Assembly (NCBI RefSeq): GCF_002871795.1
Contig: NZ_PNHL01000007.1
Coordinates: 1-64,000, forward strand
Direction: 5' to 3'
Source of the DNA: Brachybacterium sp. UMB0905
Lineage (GTDB): Bacteria; Actinomycetota; Actinomycetes; Actinomycetales; Dermabacteraceae
DNA: 64,000 nucleotides
A program made the translations under genes and the position numbers. Of this stretch, positions 25,889 through 35,041 are shown in pieces (position 1 is the stretch's first letter; each line of letters opens with the position of its first letter). The notes under the pieces were generated by a model. That model was not told where the DNA came from and ran no database searches. It saw only the letters and a program-made list of their open reading frames with translations.

Positions 25889-28845
25889 CGGTCAATCTCT
25901 TGGGCCACGAGTCCACGACGCACCGCCCGGATCGCTCGGTGCGCCGTCTGGCCCAGCACCGGATCGGCGGTCAGCTGATCCAGCAGATCGATGACCTGCC
26001 GACAGTGGCGCACGAAGTCACCGGGCGGCAGATCACTGCCATCGAGCGCCGCCGCGAGATGGCTGCCGCGGGCCCAGCGGTGGACGATCGCCGCGAGCGC
26101 CGGATCGGGGGCATCGGTCGGATCGATGCCGTGCCGCGCCTCGGCGGCCTGCAGCGCCGTGGCCAGACGTGTCGAGGCCTCCAGAACGCCGTCCACGGCC
26201 GGATCGGGGATCAGCTCGGGGGCACGGTCATCCCGCCGGGACTCATGCACCGCAGCGGACACCACAGCGGCCAGGCCCGCGGCGTCCAGCCCCGTCCAGG
26301 CGCCGTGCTCGAGGCACTGGGCGATCAGCAGGTCACGGTCGCTGAACAGGCGGCGCAGCCGCATACCGCTGTCTGTGGGATACAGCTCGCGCGTACTTCC
26401 CGCGTCGGCGCCGGATACCTCCGTGAGGTAGCCGAGCTCGAGCAGCAGGGCGGTGAGTCGGTCGAAAGCACGGGCGAGGGTGCTGGTGCGTCCGCTGATG
26501 CGATGCTGCACACCCTCGAGCTCCCGGCGGGTGCGACGCCAACGCCCCACCCAGCGCAGATGCGAATCCAGGTCCGGGCAGGCCGCACAGGGATGCGCAG
26601 CCAGCTGCTCACGCAGGGCGATGAGCTGGGCATCCGTCGCCGCGGTGGAGGGACTTCGCCGCGCTCGGCGACGCACCGCGGCACGGGCATCCTCCTCCTG
26701 GCCGGACAGGCGCTGGCGCAGCGCCGCGGCAGTGTCCTTACGGACCTTGCCCTTCGACAGGGTCTCCGGGCGCGGCAGCCGCATCGTGTCGATGACGGCG
26801 GGGGCGGAGGGCACATCCCCAAGGCTGATGGTGCGGCGTCTGCCCTCGGCGTCCAGCAGCTCCACCTGAGGACCGCCGAGGACGGCCCGGTCCACGTCGA
26901 GGACGACAGCGTAGCCGCGACGTTTCCCACCGGGCAGGGCGATGATCTCCCCGCGCCGCAGATCTCCGAGGATGCTGCGGGTGCGGTCACGGTCCTTCGC
27001 GGCCCGGGCCTGGGAGAGGCTCTTCTCACGGGCGGAGATCTGCTCCTGCAGCTGCGCATACTCCAGCAGGTCTCCCCGCTCGCAGGTGATCGCCCGCTGA
27101 TAGTCGTGGACCGTGTCCTCGAGCTCCCGGGCCCGGCGGGCCAGCCCCACCACGGAGCGGTCGGCCTGGAACTGGGCGAAGCTGGTCTCGAGGGTCTCCC
27201 GGGCGCGGGCGAGGTCGAAGCGGTCCAGCAGGTTCACCGTCATGTTCGGGGTGGGCCGGAACGCAGAGCGCAGCGGATAGGTGCGGCGCGAGGCGAGGGA
27301 GGCAACAGCCTGCGCGTCGAAGCGCGGGCCCGCGAGGACCACCGCATGGCCCTCGGTGTCGATGCCGCGACGTCCGGCCCGTCCGGTCAGCTGCGTGTAC
27401 TCCCCCGGGGTGAGGTCCGCGTGCTCCACGCCGTTGAACTTCACGAGCTTCTCGAGCACCACCGAGCGGGCGGGCATGTTGATCCCGAGCGCCAGCGTTT
27501 CGGTGGCGAACACCACCTTGATGAGCCCGCGGGAGAACAGCTTCTCGATGACCGTTTTCAGCAGCGGCAGCATCCCGGCGTGATGTGCCGCATAGCCGTC
27601 GAGGGCCGCGCGCCGGAACGCGGCGATGCCCAGCACGTCCTCATCCTCCACGCCGATCTGCGCGAGCTCTTCGTCCAGCACAGCGCGGATCTGACGGCGC
27701 TCAGTGTCATCGGTGAGGCGCAGGTGCGCGCGGGCGCACTGCTGGACCGCACCGTCACAGCCGGCGCGGGAGAAGATGAACATGATGGCGGGCAGCAGCC
27801 CATGGCCATCCAACAGCTCCACCACATCGGTCCGACGGGGCGGGCGCACTCCCCCGCCGGGACCGCGGCCGCCCCCGCGGTGGTGACGGCGCGGATCCTC
27901 ACTCCCCCGTCGGCCCTGCCCCCGGTGATCCCGGTGCTCCTCGCGCGGACCGCGACCGCCGCGTCCGCCGCGGCCGCGACGCTGCGCCGAGCCGCGGGGG
28001 CGGTGCCGTCCGCTCGTGCCCTTGCGGTCCCGGTGCCCTCGACCGTGATGCCCGCCGCGGCGCTCACCGACTGGCAGGGAGAAGGACGTGATGCGTTCGA
28101 TCTGCGGGTTGACCTCGCGGTGCGCCGCCGCGCCGGGGCCATGGGAGACCACGGCGTCCCCGTCGGCGTCGACGAACAGGTCCAGCAGCTCATCGCCCAC
28201 GACGACGTGCTGCCACAGCGGCACCGGACGGGTCTCGGAGACGATGATCTCGGTGCTGCCGCGCACCTCCTGCAGCCACGCCCCGAACTCCTCGGCGTTG
28301 GAGACGGTCGCGGACAGCGAGACGAGCTGCACCTCGCGCTCCAGGTGGATGATGACCTCCTCCCACACCGGTCCGCGCAGCCGGTCGGCGAGGTAGTGGA
28401 CCTCGTCCATGACCACAAAGCCGAGCCCGTCCAGCAGCTGCGAGTCCGCGTAGAGCATGTTGCGCAGCACCTCGGTGGTCATCACGACCACCTCGGCGTC
28501 CGGCCGCACCGAGGTGTCTCCGGTCAGCAGACCCACCCGGTCGGCGCCGAGCCACTCCACGAGCTCCCCGAACTTCTGGTTGGACAGCGCCTTGATGGGG
28601 GCGGTGTAGAAGACCTTGCGACCTGCGGCCAGCGCCAGGTGCACCGCGAACTCGCCGACGACGGTCTTGCCCGCTCCGGTCGGCGCGGCGACGAGCACCG
28701 AGCTGCCGGACTCGAGTGCGCGTCCCGCCGCGAGCTGGAAGTCATCCAGCTCGAAGGGGTAGCGGGCGGTGAAGGCGGCCAGCTCGGAGCGTTCGTGCTG
28801 CTGCTGGGCGGCCCACTGGGCGTAGCGTTCGGCTGGCGAGGTCAT
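25885..28845 (-). CDS. helY: Ski2/Mtr4-like DEAD/DEAH-box RNA helicase
   Basis: A 986-residue superfamily-2 helicase homologous to mycobacterial HelY. The helicase core has Walker A APTGAGKT (residues 54-61), DEVHYL (147-152, DExH), SATVSN (178-183), FSRAGCDG and QLTGRAGRRGIDTEGH. The C-terminal region (about 550-986) resembles the ratchet/winged-helix part of Ski2 proteins. Residues about 260-333 form an RG/RGG-rich basic insert not expected in this position. It probably unwinds structured RNA or RNA/DNA hybrids. It lies after dagK in the pafBC-tatAC-helY block and starts in an ATGA overlap. Confidence 0.9.
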   Translation of the reverse strand: MTSPAERYAQWAAQQQHERSELAAFTARYPFELDDFQLAAGRALESGSSVLVAAPTGAGKTVVGEFAVHLALAAGRKVFYTAPIKALSNQKFGELVEWLGADRVGLLTGDTSVRPDAEVVVMTTEVLRNMLYADSQLLDGLGFVVMDEVHYLADRLRGPVWEEVIIHLEREVQLVSLSATVSNAEEFGAWLQEVRGSTEIIVSETRPVPLWQHVVVGDELLDLFVDADGDAVVSHGPGAAAHREVNPQIERITSFSLPVGERRGGHHGRGHRDRKGTSGRHRPRGSAQRRGRGGRGGRGPREEHRDHRGQGRRGSEDPRRHHRGGGRGPGGGVRPPRRTDVVELLDGHGLLPAIMFIFSRAGCDGAVQQCARAHLRLTDDTERRQIRAVLDEELAQIGVEDEDVLGIAAFRRAALDGYAAHHAGMLPLLKTVIEKLFSRGLIKVVFATETLALGINMPARSVVLEKLVKFNGVEHADLTPGEYTQLTGRAGRRGIDTEGHAVVLAGPRFDAQAVASLASRRTYPLRSAFRPTPNMTVNLLDRFDLARARETLETSFAQFQADRSVVGLARRARELEDTVHDYQRAITCERGDLLEYAQLQEQISAREKSLSQARAAKDRDRTRSILGDLRRGEIIALPGGKRRGYAVVLDVDRAVLGGPQVELLDAEGRRRTISLGDVPSAPAVIDTMRLPRPETLSKGKVRKDTAAALRQRLSGQEEDARAAVRRRARRSPSTAATDAQLIALREQLAAHPCAACPDLDSHLRWVGRWRRTRRELEGVQHRISGRTSTLARAFDRLTALLLELGYLTEVSGADAGSTRELYPTDSGMRLRRLFSDRDLLIAQCLEHGAWTGLDAAGLAAVVSAAVHESRRDDRAPELIPDPAVDGVLEASTRLATALQAAEARHGIDPTDAPDPALAAIVHRWARGSHLAAALDGSDLPPGDFVRHCRQVIDLLDQLTADPVLGQTAHRAIRAVRRGLVAQEIDR

Positions 28846-29804
28846 GCCTCACCTCCGGTCGTGCTCCCCCCGGCGGGATCCGGCGGCAGTTCGGCGAGCA
28901 GCCGCACCGCACCGGGCAGGATCCGCGCGGTGATGGGCAGGACTGAGCGCGGCTCACCGTCGGCATAGGCGCGCAGGCCCCGGCCGGAGCGGACGCCCAC
29001 GGTGATCTGGCGCACCGGCTGGATCTGCACCTCGTCCAGCTCAGTGTGGGTGCCGCGGAAGACGCGGGGGAAGAACCGCAGCAGCCGGGTGCGGCTGATG
29101 TCCGTGACGGCCGCGAGCTCGAGCTGCCCATCGTCCACCCGAGCTTCCGGTGCCATGCGCATGCCGCCGCCGAACACGCCGGTGTTGCATAGGGTGAGGA
29201 TCGAGGCGTCGAGCTCTTGGCGCTCGCCGCTGTCGATCTCGATCCAGAACGGCAGCGGGCGGAAGGCCGGCAGCTCGCGCAGCACCGCCGTGGTGTAGCG
29301 CATGGTGTGGTGGCGGGCGCTGTTCGCGCGTGCGTTGACGAGGGCATCGAAGCCCAGGTTCACGTTGCCGAGCGCGAGAGAGCGGTGCGGCAGGGCGTGC
29401 TCCCCGGTGGCGAGCACCTCGATCGCGTCGATTCGCACCGCGGGGCGCGAGAGGGCGTGCAGGAGGATGCGCGTGGCCTCCTCCGGGTCGTTGATCGGGA
29501 TGTCGAGGGCGCGGGCGAAGTCATTGCCGGATCCGGCCGGGACGATGCCGAGCCGCACCGGTGTGCCGGCCACGATCTCTGCGCCGAGCGCCACGGTGCC
29601 GTCCCCGCCGATCACGACCAGCGCCGTGAGGGTGTCGCGCACGTCCTCCGCGCGGGCGCGGGCTACATGGGCGGAGGGTCCGGAGAGGTCCACGACGGAC
29701 AGTCCGGCCAGGCGCAGCAGCTGGGCGACCTGCCGACCAGTGCGGCGTCCGGCACCGTGGGCGGCAGCGGGGTTGGTCAGCAGGCCCACCCGCAGGCGGC
29801 TCAC
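28842..29804 (-). CDS. diacylglycerol/lipid kinase-family protein
   Basis: A 320-residue DAGK_cat-type lipid kinase. The nucleotide-binding GGDGTV is at residues 66-71, followed by GIVPAGSGNDFARAL, and GNVNLGFDALVNARA plus ADGEPRS near the C-terminus complete the fold. It probably phosphorylates diacylglycerol or a related lipid (YegS/DgkB group). Its ATG overlaps the tatC stop and its own stop overlaps the helY start, so it is an operon member, unlike the direct tatC-helY junction in mycobacteria. Confidence 0.85.
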   Translation of the reverse strand: MSRLRVGLLTNPAAAHGAGRRTGRQVAQLLRLAGLSVVDLSGPSAHVARARAEDVRDTLTALVVIGGDGTVALGAEIVAGTPVRLGIVPAGSGNDFARALDIPINDPEEATRILLHALSRPAVRIDAIEVLATGEHALPHRSLALGNVNLGFDALVNARANSARHHTMRYTTAVLRELPAFRPLPFWIEIDSGERQELDASILTLCNTGVFGGGMRMAPEARVDDGQLELAAVTDISRTRLLRFFPRVFRGTHTELDEVQIQPVRQITVGVRSGRGLRAYADGEPRSVLPITARILPGAVRLLAELPPDPAGGSTTGGEA

Positions 29805-30718
29805 CGGCGCTCCTCAGTGTCCTCGTCGATCTCGTCCAGACGCTTGGCGCGTTCGATCGGGGCGGGGGCGTCATCGATCCGGCTGGCGCGGTCCACGTCC
29901 TGGGAGGTGCCCTCCCTCTTGTCGCGCCGTCGGTCGTTGAGCATCGCGATGACGATCGCGCCGAAGAACAGCGAGGCGATCGAGCCGGACATGGCGATGA
30001 GGGTGAGCGGCTCCGGAGTGGGCACCATGACGGCGGTGAACAGGAAGCTGAGGAAGATGATCCAGCGCCAGCTCTTGAGCATGGTCCGCCCCCGAATCAG
30101 GCCCATGAGGTTCAGCACCACCATCACCACCGGGATGACGAAGGCGATGCCGAAGGCGAGCATGGTCTTGACCAGCAGCGCCAGATACTCGTCGTAGCGG
30201 ATCAGCTGCTCGACCTGATCCTCCTGCGGGGTGAAACTCAGCAGGACCGGGATCAGCTGGTTCACCGCCCAGTACCCGGCCACACAGCCTAGGAAGAACA
30301 GCGGGATTGCGGCGCCGAAAAACCCCAGCGCGTAGCGGCGCTCGTTCTTGTGCAGCCCGGGCATGACGAACAGCCAGGTCTGCAGCATGATCATCGGGGA
30401 GGAGAGGATCAGCCCCATGTACGCGGCCAGCTGCAGGCGGACATTCAGACCGGTGCCGGCTCCCTGGAAGTTCAATGCCGCGTTGTACCCCTTGCGGGAG
30501 GCGATGATGAAGGGCCGCTGCAACACGTCCCACACCCACGGGAACAGGAACCAGCCCACGATGGCGAGCACCAGCACCGTCACCGCGCAGATCATCAGAC
30601 GGTTGCGCAGCTCGGTCAGGTGCTCGCCGAGGGACATGCGCCCCTCGGGGTCCTTGCGCGGCTTCTTCGCCGGCTTGGCCGGGGCGCTGCGGCCCCGGTC
30701 CCGTGTCTCATCCGCCAC
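29801..30718 (-). CDS. tatC: Sec-independent translocase subunit TatC
   Basis: A 305-residue polytopic protein of the twin-arginine translocon. The N-terminal motif MSLGEHLTELRNRL (residues 28-41) holds the conserved signal-binding Glu and Arg. Six transmembrane helices can be read, with the usual LFVMPGLHKNERR, FFGAAIPLFFLG and YDEYLALLVKTMLAFGI segments. The C-terminus (after about 255) is an unusual charged cytosolic tail. It forms a unit with tatA upstream and dagK downstream (4-bp overlap). Confidence 0.95.
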   Translation of the reverse strand: MADETRDRGRSAPAKPAKKPRKDPEGRMSLGEHLTELRNRLMICAVTVLVLAIVGWFLFPWVWDVLQRPFIIASRKGYNAALNFQGAGTGLNVRLQLAAYMGLILSSPMIMLQTWLFVMPGLHKNERRYALGFFGAAIPLFFLGCVAGYWAVNQLIPVLLSFTPQEDQVEQLIRYDEYLALLVKTMLAFGIAFVIPVVMVVLNLMGLIRGRTMLKSWRWIIFLSFLFTAVMVPTPEPLTLIAMSGSIASLFFGAIVIAMLNDRRRDKREGTSQDVDRASRIDDAPAPIERAKRLDEIDEDTEERR

Positions 30719-30795
30719 GGATTCGCCTCCTCACACGCTGCGGGGTCCGAGCGGTCAGCCGCCCGGACCCCGCCAGCACAACGTCGATCGAGTGC

Positions 30796-31194
30796 TCAGT
30801 CGCGCCGGTAGGAGTCGTCGTCCTCGCGGACGCGCAGCCGCTCGCGCTCGTCCTCGCCCTCGCGCGGGTCGTACTCGCGGTCCTCGTAGCGGTCGCGACG
30901 ATCCCGCTCACGGTCGTCGTAGCGGCGATCACGATCATCGTGGCGACGGTCGCGGTCCCGGTCGTCATAGCGCCGGTCGCGATCACGATCGTCATAGCGA
31001 CGGTCACGGTCATCGGCCGCGTCCTCGTCGTCACGGTCTCGATCTTCCCCGCGCATCTCCTCGACCTCGCTCTTGAAGATGCGCATCGACTGGCCCATGT
31101 TGCGAGCCAGGCCCGGCAGCTTGTTCGCCCCGAACAGGAGGATCACCAGGACGATCAGCAGCACGATCGCCCAGGGGTTACGCATGAATCCCAT
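30796..31194 (-). CDS. tatA: Sec-independent translocase subunit TatA with a charged repeat tail
   Basis: TatA forms the Tat pore. Residues 1-50 are typical: a short N-terminus, one helix (PWAIVLLIVLVILLFGANKLPGLARNMGQ) and the amphipathic helix with the FGANKLPG hinge. The remaining ~80 residues are almost only Asp, Arg, Glu and Tyr in repeats such as DRDRRYDDRDRDRRYDD. Normal TatA tails are shorter, lower in Arg and not repeated. The start at 31194 gives MGFMRNPW. Open frame upstream of this ATG is not coding. Confidence 0.85.
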   Translation of the reverse strand: MGFMRNPWAIVLLIVLVILLFGANKLPGLARNMGQSMRIFKSEVEEMRGEDRDRDDEDAADDRDRRYDDRDRDRRYDDRDRDRRHDDRDRRYDDRERDRRDRYEDREYDPREGEDERERLRVREDDDSYRRD

Positions 31195-31327
31195 TGAAGT
31201 ACCTTTCGACAGCGCCGCATCGGCGGCACGGGCGCCCCCTATCATTCCACAGCGGAGCGAGCGCCGTTCGGGCCGTCGCATCGACGAACCGCCCCACCTG
31301 GAGCGGGCCGTCCCAGGGTAGCTGCTC

Positions 31328-33325
31328 TCAGGTGTCGTGCCGTGCAGCGGCGTCCCGCGCCACAGTCACGATCGTGTCTCTCAGATCACTCGGCGTGAGC
31401 ACCTCCGCCGCCCCGGCGGCCTCCAGCACCGCATCGACGAGGGAGGCTCGGACGGGCGCAGGCAGATGCGCGTACGTCACCCCGTCGGCTCCATCGCGCA
31501 GTTCGGTGGCGTCGAAGGATTCAGCGATCCAGCGGGCCGGTGCCTCCAGGCGCAGCCAGGCGCCGTCCTGCACCCGGCCGGACAGCACGGGGCCTGCAGA
31601 CCCTGCGGGGCGGTGCATCGGCGCATCGGCATCCAGCACCTCCACCACGCGATCCAGGCGGAAGGCGCGCTCCGCCTCGGCGAGCTCGCAGTAGGCCCGC
31701 AGGTAGGAGCGGGTGCCATCGGTCTCGATCGCGAGCGGTCGGATGCGGCGCACGCTCGTGCCCGCCCGATCGGCGGAGGAATAGCGGATCACGAGGTGTG
31801 CCTCCTCGCTGCCCTCGTCGGCACGCAGCGCCCCCTGCACCGCAGAGAGCACCGTCTCGGCACGATCGGCGGTGCGGGCGGCGGACTCATCGGCGGCAGC
31901 GGCTTCCGCGAGCTCCTGGGCCGTGGGCGCTACGGAGGCGTCGGAGGGATCGCTGCCCGCGGCGAGGGCATCCAGGAGCTTCTGCCGCGCGGAGGCGACG
32001 GTCTCCTCGGCCTCCCCGGCCGCGGGTTCGAGGGCCGCGAGCCCTGCCAGCAGGGCGGTGGTCTCCACGGCAGACAGCCGCAGAGCTCGGCGCAGCGGCT
32101 CGGCGTTGCGCACGCGCACGATGCCGTGTTCGTACTCCGTTTCGATGAAGTCCTCCCAGCCGGTGCCCATGTCGCCGCAGACGAACAGCACCTCGAGGTC
32201 TTTGATGAGCTCCGCGGGAGTGATGCCGAGCTCTTCGGCGAGTTGCTCGAGATCCACCTCGCCGCGGCGCATCACGGAGGAGGCGGTGGAGATCAGGCGC
32301 GAGAGATGATCGCCGCTCTGCTGCGTGCTGCGGATCCGCACCGCAGGCCGGGCTTCGGCCGTCTCCAGCGGGGCGAGGTCCGGTGCGGCCGCGTGGCGGT
32401 CGCGGATGTCGCTCAGCACCTGGGCGATCTCGGTGCGCCACGCGGCGGGCTCGAGCAGCTTCGCCCAGCGGGCTTCGGCGAGGATGAGGCGGCGGGCCGC
32501 GGGGCGCGGCATCTGCGGCAGCTGCACCTCGGGCTCCTCAAGTCCGGCACCGGCGCGGTCCCGCAGCGCGAGTGCCTTGTACGGCTCGAGCCGCACCCGG
32601 GCACCGGCGCGATCATCGCTGTCCAGCATCGTGGTGAGGACCTCCCCGAGGTCGAGATCGGCCGGGCGCTCTGCCGTCGCAGCGCTGCCGAGCACGGGGA
32701 AGGATTCGATGCGCGAGGCTCGGAAGGAGCGCGGCGCCGAGCGCTCGCGGTCGAAGCCGTGCAGGTACCAGTGGCCGTGGTGGACGCCCACCACCCACGG
32801 CTCGACGTGCCTGTCCGCAGGCTCGCCCGTCGCGGGACGGTAGCGGAATCGCACCGACCGCCCCGTGACCACGGCCTCCAGCAGCGGGCTCAGCACGGGC
32901 AAGGATTCCACCGCCCCGCGCGGGGTGCGGCGCAGCAGATCCGGGTCGGCGTCATGACCCAGGCTCAGCAGCTTTGCGCGCACCCGGCGGGCGGCACCGC
33001 CGGCGGTCGCATCGTCCCAGGCGCGGCTCGCGGCCAGCAGCACCGTGTATTCCGCGGTGCTGAGGTCCAGCACCGCTCCCCCGGCGGGCGAGTCGATTCG
33101 GTAGTAGACGATGTTCTCGTCCAGCACATCCTTCTCGGTGATCAGCGGCAGGCCGAGCGCGAGGATCGCTGCCTTGTCGCGCTCGAACATGCGCTCCGCC
33201 GCCTGGTCGGAGGTTGCCTCGGCATAGGCGGGGATCACGGCGAACAGTTTGCTGCGGTCGATTCGGCGCCGCGAGCCGATCGTCATGATGACGTTGAGCA
33301 GTCTCTCCACACTCTTCGAAGCCAC
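31328..33325 (-). CDS. pafBC: fused WYL-domain regulator PafBC
   Basis: A 665-residue protein made of two tandem HTH-WYL modules, equal to PafB plus PafC as one chain. Module 1 starts SVERLLNVIMTIGSRRRIDR (winged HTH) with the WYL core near residues 155-220 (VVTGRSVRFRYRPATGE … GHWYLHGFDRE). Module 2 begins about residue 340 (LSRLISTASSVMRRGEVDLEQLAEELG) with its WYL core near 555-600 (AIETDGTRSYLRAYC). Fusion is known in Arthrobacter. PafBC activates the LexA-independent DNA-damage response in mycobacteria. It is a few kb from pafA here rather than beside it. GTG start with a leaderless promoter. Confidence 0.9.
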   Translation of the reverse strand: MASKSVERLLNVIMTIGSRRRIDRSKLFAVIPAYAEATSDQAAERMFERDKAAILALGLPLITEKDVLDENIVYYRIDSPAGGAVLDLSTAEYTVLLAASRAWDDATAGGAARRVRAKLLSLGHDADPDLLRRTPRGAVESLPVLSPLLEAVVTGRSVRFRYRPATGEPADRHVEPWVVGVHHGHWYLHGFDRERSAPRSFRASRIESFPVLGSAATAERPADLDLGEVLTTMLDSDDRAGARVRLEPYKALALRDRAGAGLEEPEVQLPQMPRPAARRLILAEARWAKLLEPAAWRTEIAQVLSDIRDRHAAAPDLAPLETAEARPAVRIRSTQQSGDHLSRLISTASSVMRRGEVDLEQLAEELGITPAELIKDLEVLFVCGDMGTGWEDFIETEYEHGIVRVRNAEPLRRALRLSAVETTALLAGLAALEPAAGEAEETVASARQKLLDALAAGSDPSDASVAPTAQELAEAAAADESAARTADRAETVLSAVQGALRADEGSEEAHLVIRYSSADRAGTSVRRIRPLAIETDGTRSYLRAYCELAEAERAFRLDRVVEVLDADAPMHRPAGSAGPVLSGRVQDGAWLRLEAPARWIAESFDATELRDGADGVTYAHLPAPVRASLVDAVLEAAGAAEVLTPSDLRDTIVTVARDAAARHDT

Positions 33326-33331
33326 GCCGCC

Positions 33332-33337
33332 AGACTA
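33332..33337 (-). promoter_or_regulatory. leaderless promoter of pafBC
   Basis: On the minus strand TAGTCT is followed by six bases and the GTG at 33325, so transcription should start at the start codon. It is back to back with the promoter of the DUF3866 gene. Confidence 0.5.
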
Positions 33338-33414
33338 GGGCACCGGGTCAGCTGCGGTCGCGAGCGTGATGTGATGTCGCAGGTGCGGGCGCCGGGTCGC
33401 GGCACGGTCCGGCC

Positions 33415-33420
33415 TAGGCT
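33415..33420 (+). promoter_or_regulatory. leaderless promoter of the DUF3866 gene
   Basis: TAGGCT is followed by seven bases and the ATG at 33428, giving a predicted leaderless transcript divergent from pafBC. Confidence 0.45.
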
Positions 33421-33427
33421 GGTGGGC

Positions 33428-34564
33428 ATGCTGCGATGGGAACGAGGACACGTCCGCGCTGAGCTGGCCTCCTGGGCGGGCGCCGTCCAGCTCGAGGTCG
33501 AGCTCGAGGGCGAGGCCGACGGGACACGGGAGACGGTGCGTGCCCTGGCCTACCCTGAGCTGACCGGAACGCCGGAGGTTGGTGAGCTGGTGCTGCTGAA
33601 CACCAATGCGCTGCGTCGTGAGCTCGGGACCGGTGGGGATGCCCTCGTGGTGGCCCGCCCCGAGGCCCTCCCCGAGGCGGAGGCGGTCGACGGGCACATG
33701 GTCAAGGCTCGATACACGCCGATGCAGACGCTCGTCGATGCGCTCGATGACCCCGCGAGCGAGCACTACGAGACCCTGCGCGACGCCAAGGGCCTGGAGG
33801 CCATGCCCGTCGTGGTCGCGGATCTGCACTCCTCTCTGCCCGCGATCATCGCCGGGATCCGCCGCCAGAAGCGTTCGGCGCGCATCGCCTACATCCACAC
33901 CGATGCCGCGGCACTGCCGGCCGCCTATTCCCGCAGCGCCGCGCGTCTGCGCAAGGCCAATCTGCTGGCTGCCACGATCAGCGCCGGACAGTCCTTTGGT
34001 GGCGATTACGAGGCGGTCACCGTGCATTCTGCGCTGCTGGGCGCCAAGCACGTCGTCGGCGCCGATATTGCGATCGTCATCCAGGGCCCAGGGAATCTCG
34101 GCACCGGCACCGGTTGGGGATTCTCGGGGGTGCAGATCGCCGAGGCGGTGCATGCCGCCGCGGTGCTCGGCGGATGCCCGGTGGCGACCCTGCGGGTCTC
34201 GGAGGCCGATGAGCGCACGCGGCACCGGGAGCTGTCCCACCACTCAGCGACCACCTATGGGCAGGCGCTCCTGGCTCCGGTGCGTCTGCCCCTGCTCCCC
34301 CGCACCTACTCGCGGTACAACAAGTTCCATGAGTGTGTGCGGAAACAGGTGAAATCATCGATTCTCAAGCCGGCGCAGAAGCGCGGGATCCTGCACGAGA
34401 TGGTCGAGATCGACGCCAAGGGGCTGCGGGACGCGCTCGAGGAGATGCCGGTGCGGATGACGTCGATGGGCCGCACCCTCGCCGAGGACTCCTCGTCCTT
34501 CCTCTACGCGGCGCTCGCCGGGCGCTGCGCGGCGCAGCTGCTGGACGCCGATCCGGACGACTGA
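33428..34564 (+). CDS. DUF3866-family protein
   Basis: A 378-residue protein of the DUF3866 family, which is common in actinobacteria and has no assigned function. It has the conserved stretches VKARYTPMQTL, VVVADLHSSLPAI, VTVHSALLGAKH and GPGNLGTGTGWGFSG, a P-loop-like glycine-rich region but no Walker motif. It has no signal peptide. The ATG at 33428 follows a -10 hexamer by seven bases and is divergent from pafBC. The position next to pafBC does not itself prove a link with DNA damage. Confidence 0.8.
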   Translation: MLRWERGHVRAELASWAGAVQLEVELEGEADGTRETVRALAYPELTGTPEVGELVLLNTNALRRELGTGGDALVVARPEALPEAEAVDGHMVKARYTPMQTLVDALDDPASEHYETLRDAKGLEAMPVVVADLHSSLPAIIAGIRRQKRSARIAYIHTDAAALPAAYSRSAARLRKANLLAATISAGQSFGGDYEAVTVHSALLGAKHVVGADIAIVIQGPGNLGTGTGWGFSGVQIAEAVHAAAVLGGCPVATLRVSEADERTRHRELSHHSATTYGQALLAPVRLPLLPRTYSRYNKFHECVRKQVKSSILKPAQKRGILHEMVEIDAKGLRDALEEMPVRMTSMGRTLAEDSSSFLYAALAGRCAAQLLDADPDD

Positions 34565-34569
34565 GCGGC

Positions 34570-35040
34570 TCAGCCGCCCGGCGCCTCGCCGCGGTCACGC
34601 GCGAGATCGCGCAGCAGACGTGCATCGGCGATCGCACGCTGGCCGTCATAGCGCTGGATTGCCTGCACCGGGTGTGTGCGCCCATCGGCGAGATCCAGAT
34701 GCGCCCACGGATCCCCCATCGGGAAGCTGATCCCCAGCACCTCCGGCCAGTCCAGCGTGCGGGAGCGCATGAGGTTGCGGATCTCGAGGTGCTCGGGCCG
34801 CGCCACCACGCGCACCGAGGCGTACAGGTGGCACAGCAGCGCCAGCAGCAGCCCGATCATCACCAGCGCCAGGCGGCCGCCCAGCTGGAAGGACGTGATG
34901 AGCACGGCCCCGGCGATCATCCCGCCCAGCACGATCACCGCCGTCACATAGGCCGCCACGCGCACCGCCCGCGGGCGGATCACCACCGTCGCGGTGCGCT
35001 CAGGAAGCTCGGGGCCGAGCTGGCGGGAGCTGATGGGCAT
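34570..35040 (-). CDS. PH-domain-containing membrane protein
   Basis: A 156-residue protein with two transmembrane helices (about 27-50 and 57-77, AVIVLGGMIAGAVLITS and ALVMIGLLLALLCHLY) followed by a bacterial PH-like domain: VVARPEHLEIRNLMRSRTLDWPEVLGISFP and ADGRTHPVQAIQRYDG. It is typical of small actinobacterial PH membrane proteins of unknown function. It begins one base after the hisG stop and is probably the last gene of that unit. Confidence 0.8.
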   Translation of the reverse strand: MPISSRQLGPELPERTATVVIRPRAVRVAAYVTAVIVLGGMIAGAVLITSFQLGGRLALVMIGLLLALLCHLYASVRVVARPEHLEIRNLMRSRTLDWPEVLGISFPMGDPWAHLDLADGRTHPVQAIQRYDGQRAIADARLLRDLARDRGEAPGG

Positions 35041-35041
35041 C

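Noticed and set aside
25900..28968. Plus-strand frame of over 1000 codons opposite helY
   Set aside because: The minus strand has all helicase motifs; the plus frame has none.
30800..31050. Possible non-coding repeat array with CGGTCGCG words
   Set aside because: It is the coding sequence of the Asp/Arg tail of TatA.
31337..33427. Long plus-strand open frame opposite pafBC joined to the DUF3866 gene
   Set aside because: Only the part from 33428 has conserved sequence; the upstream part mirrors pafBC.
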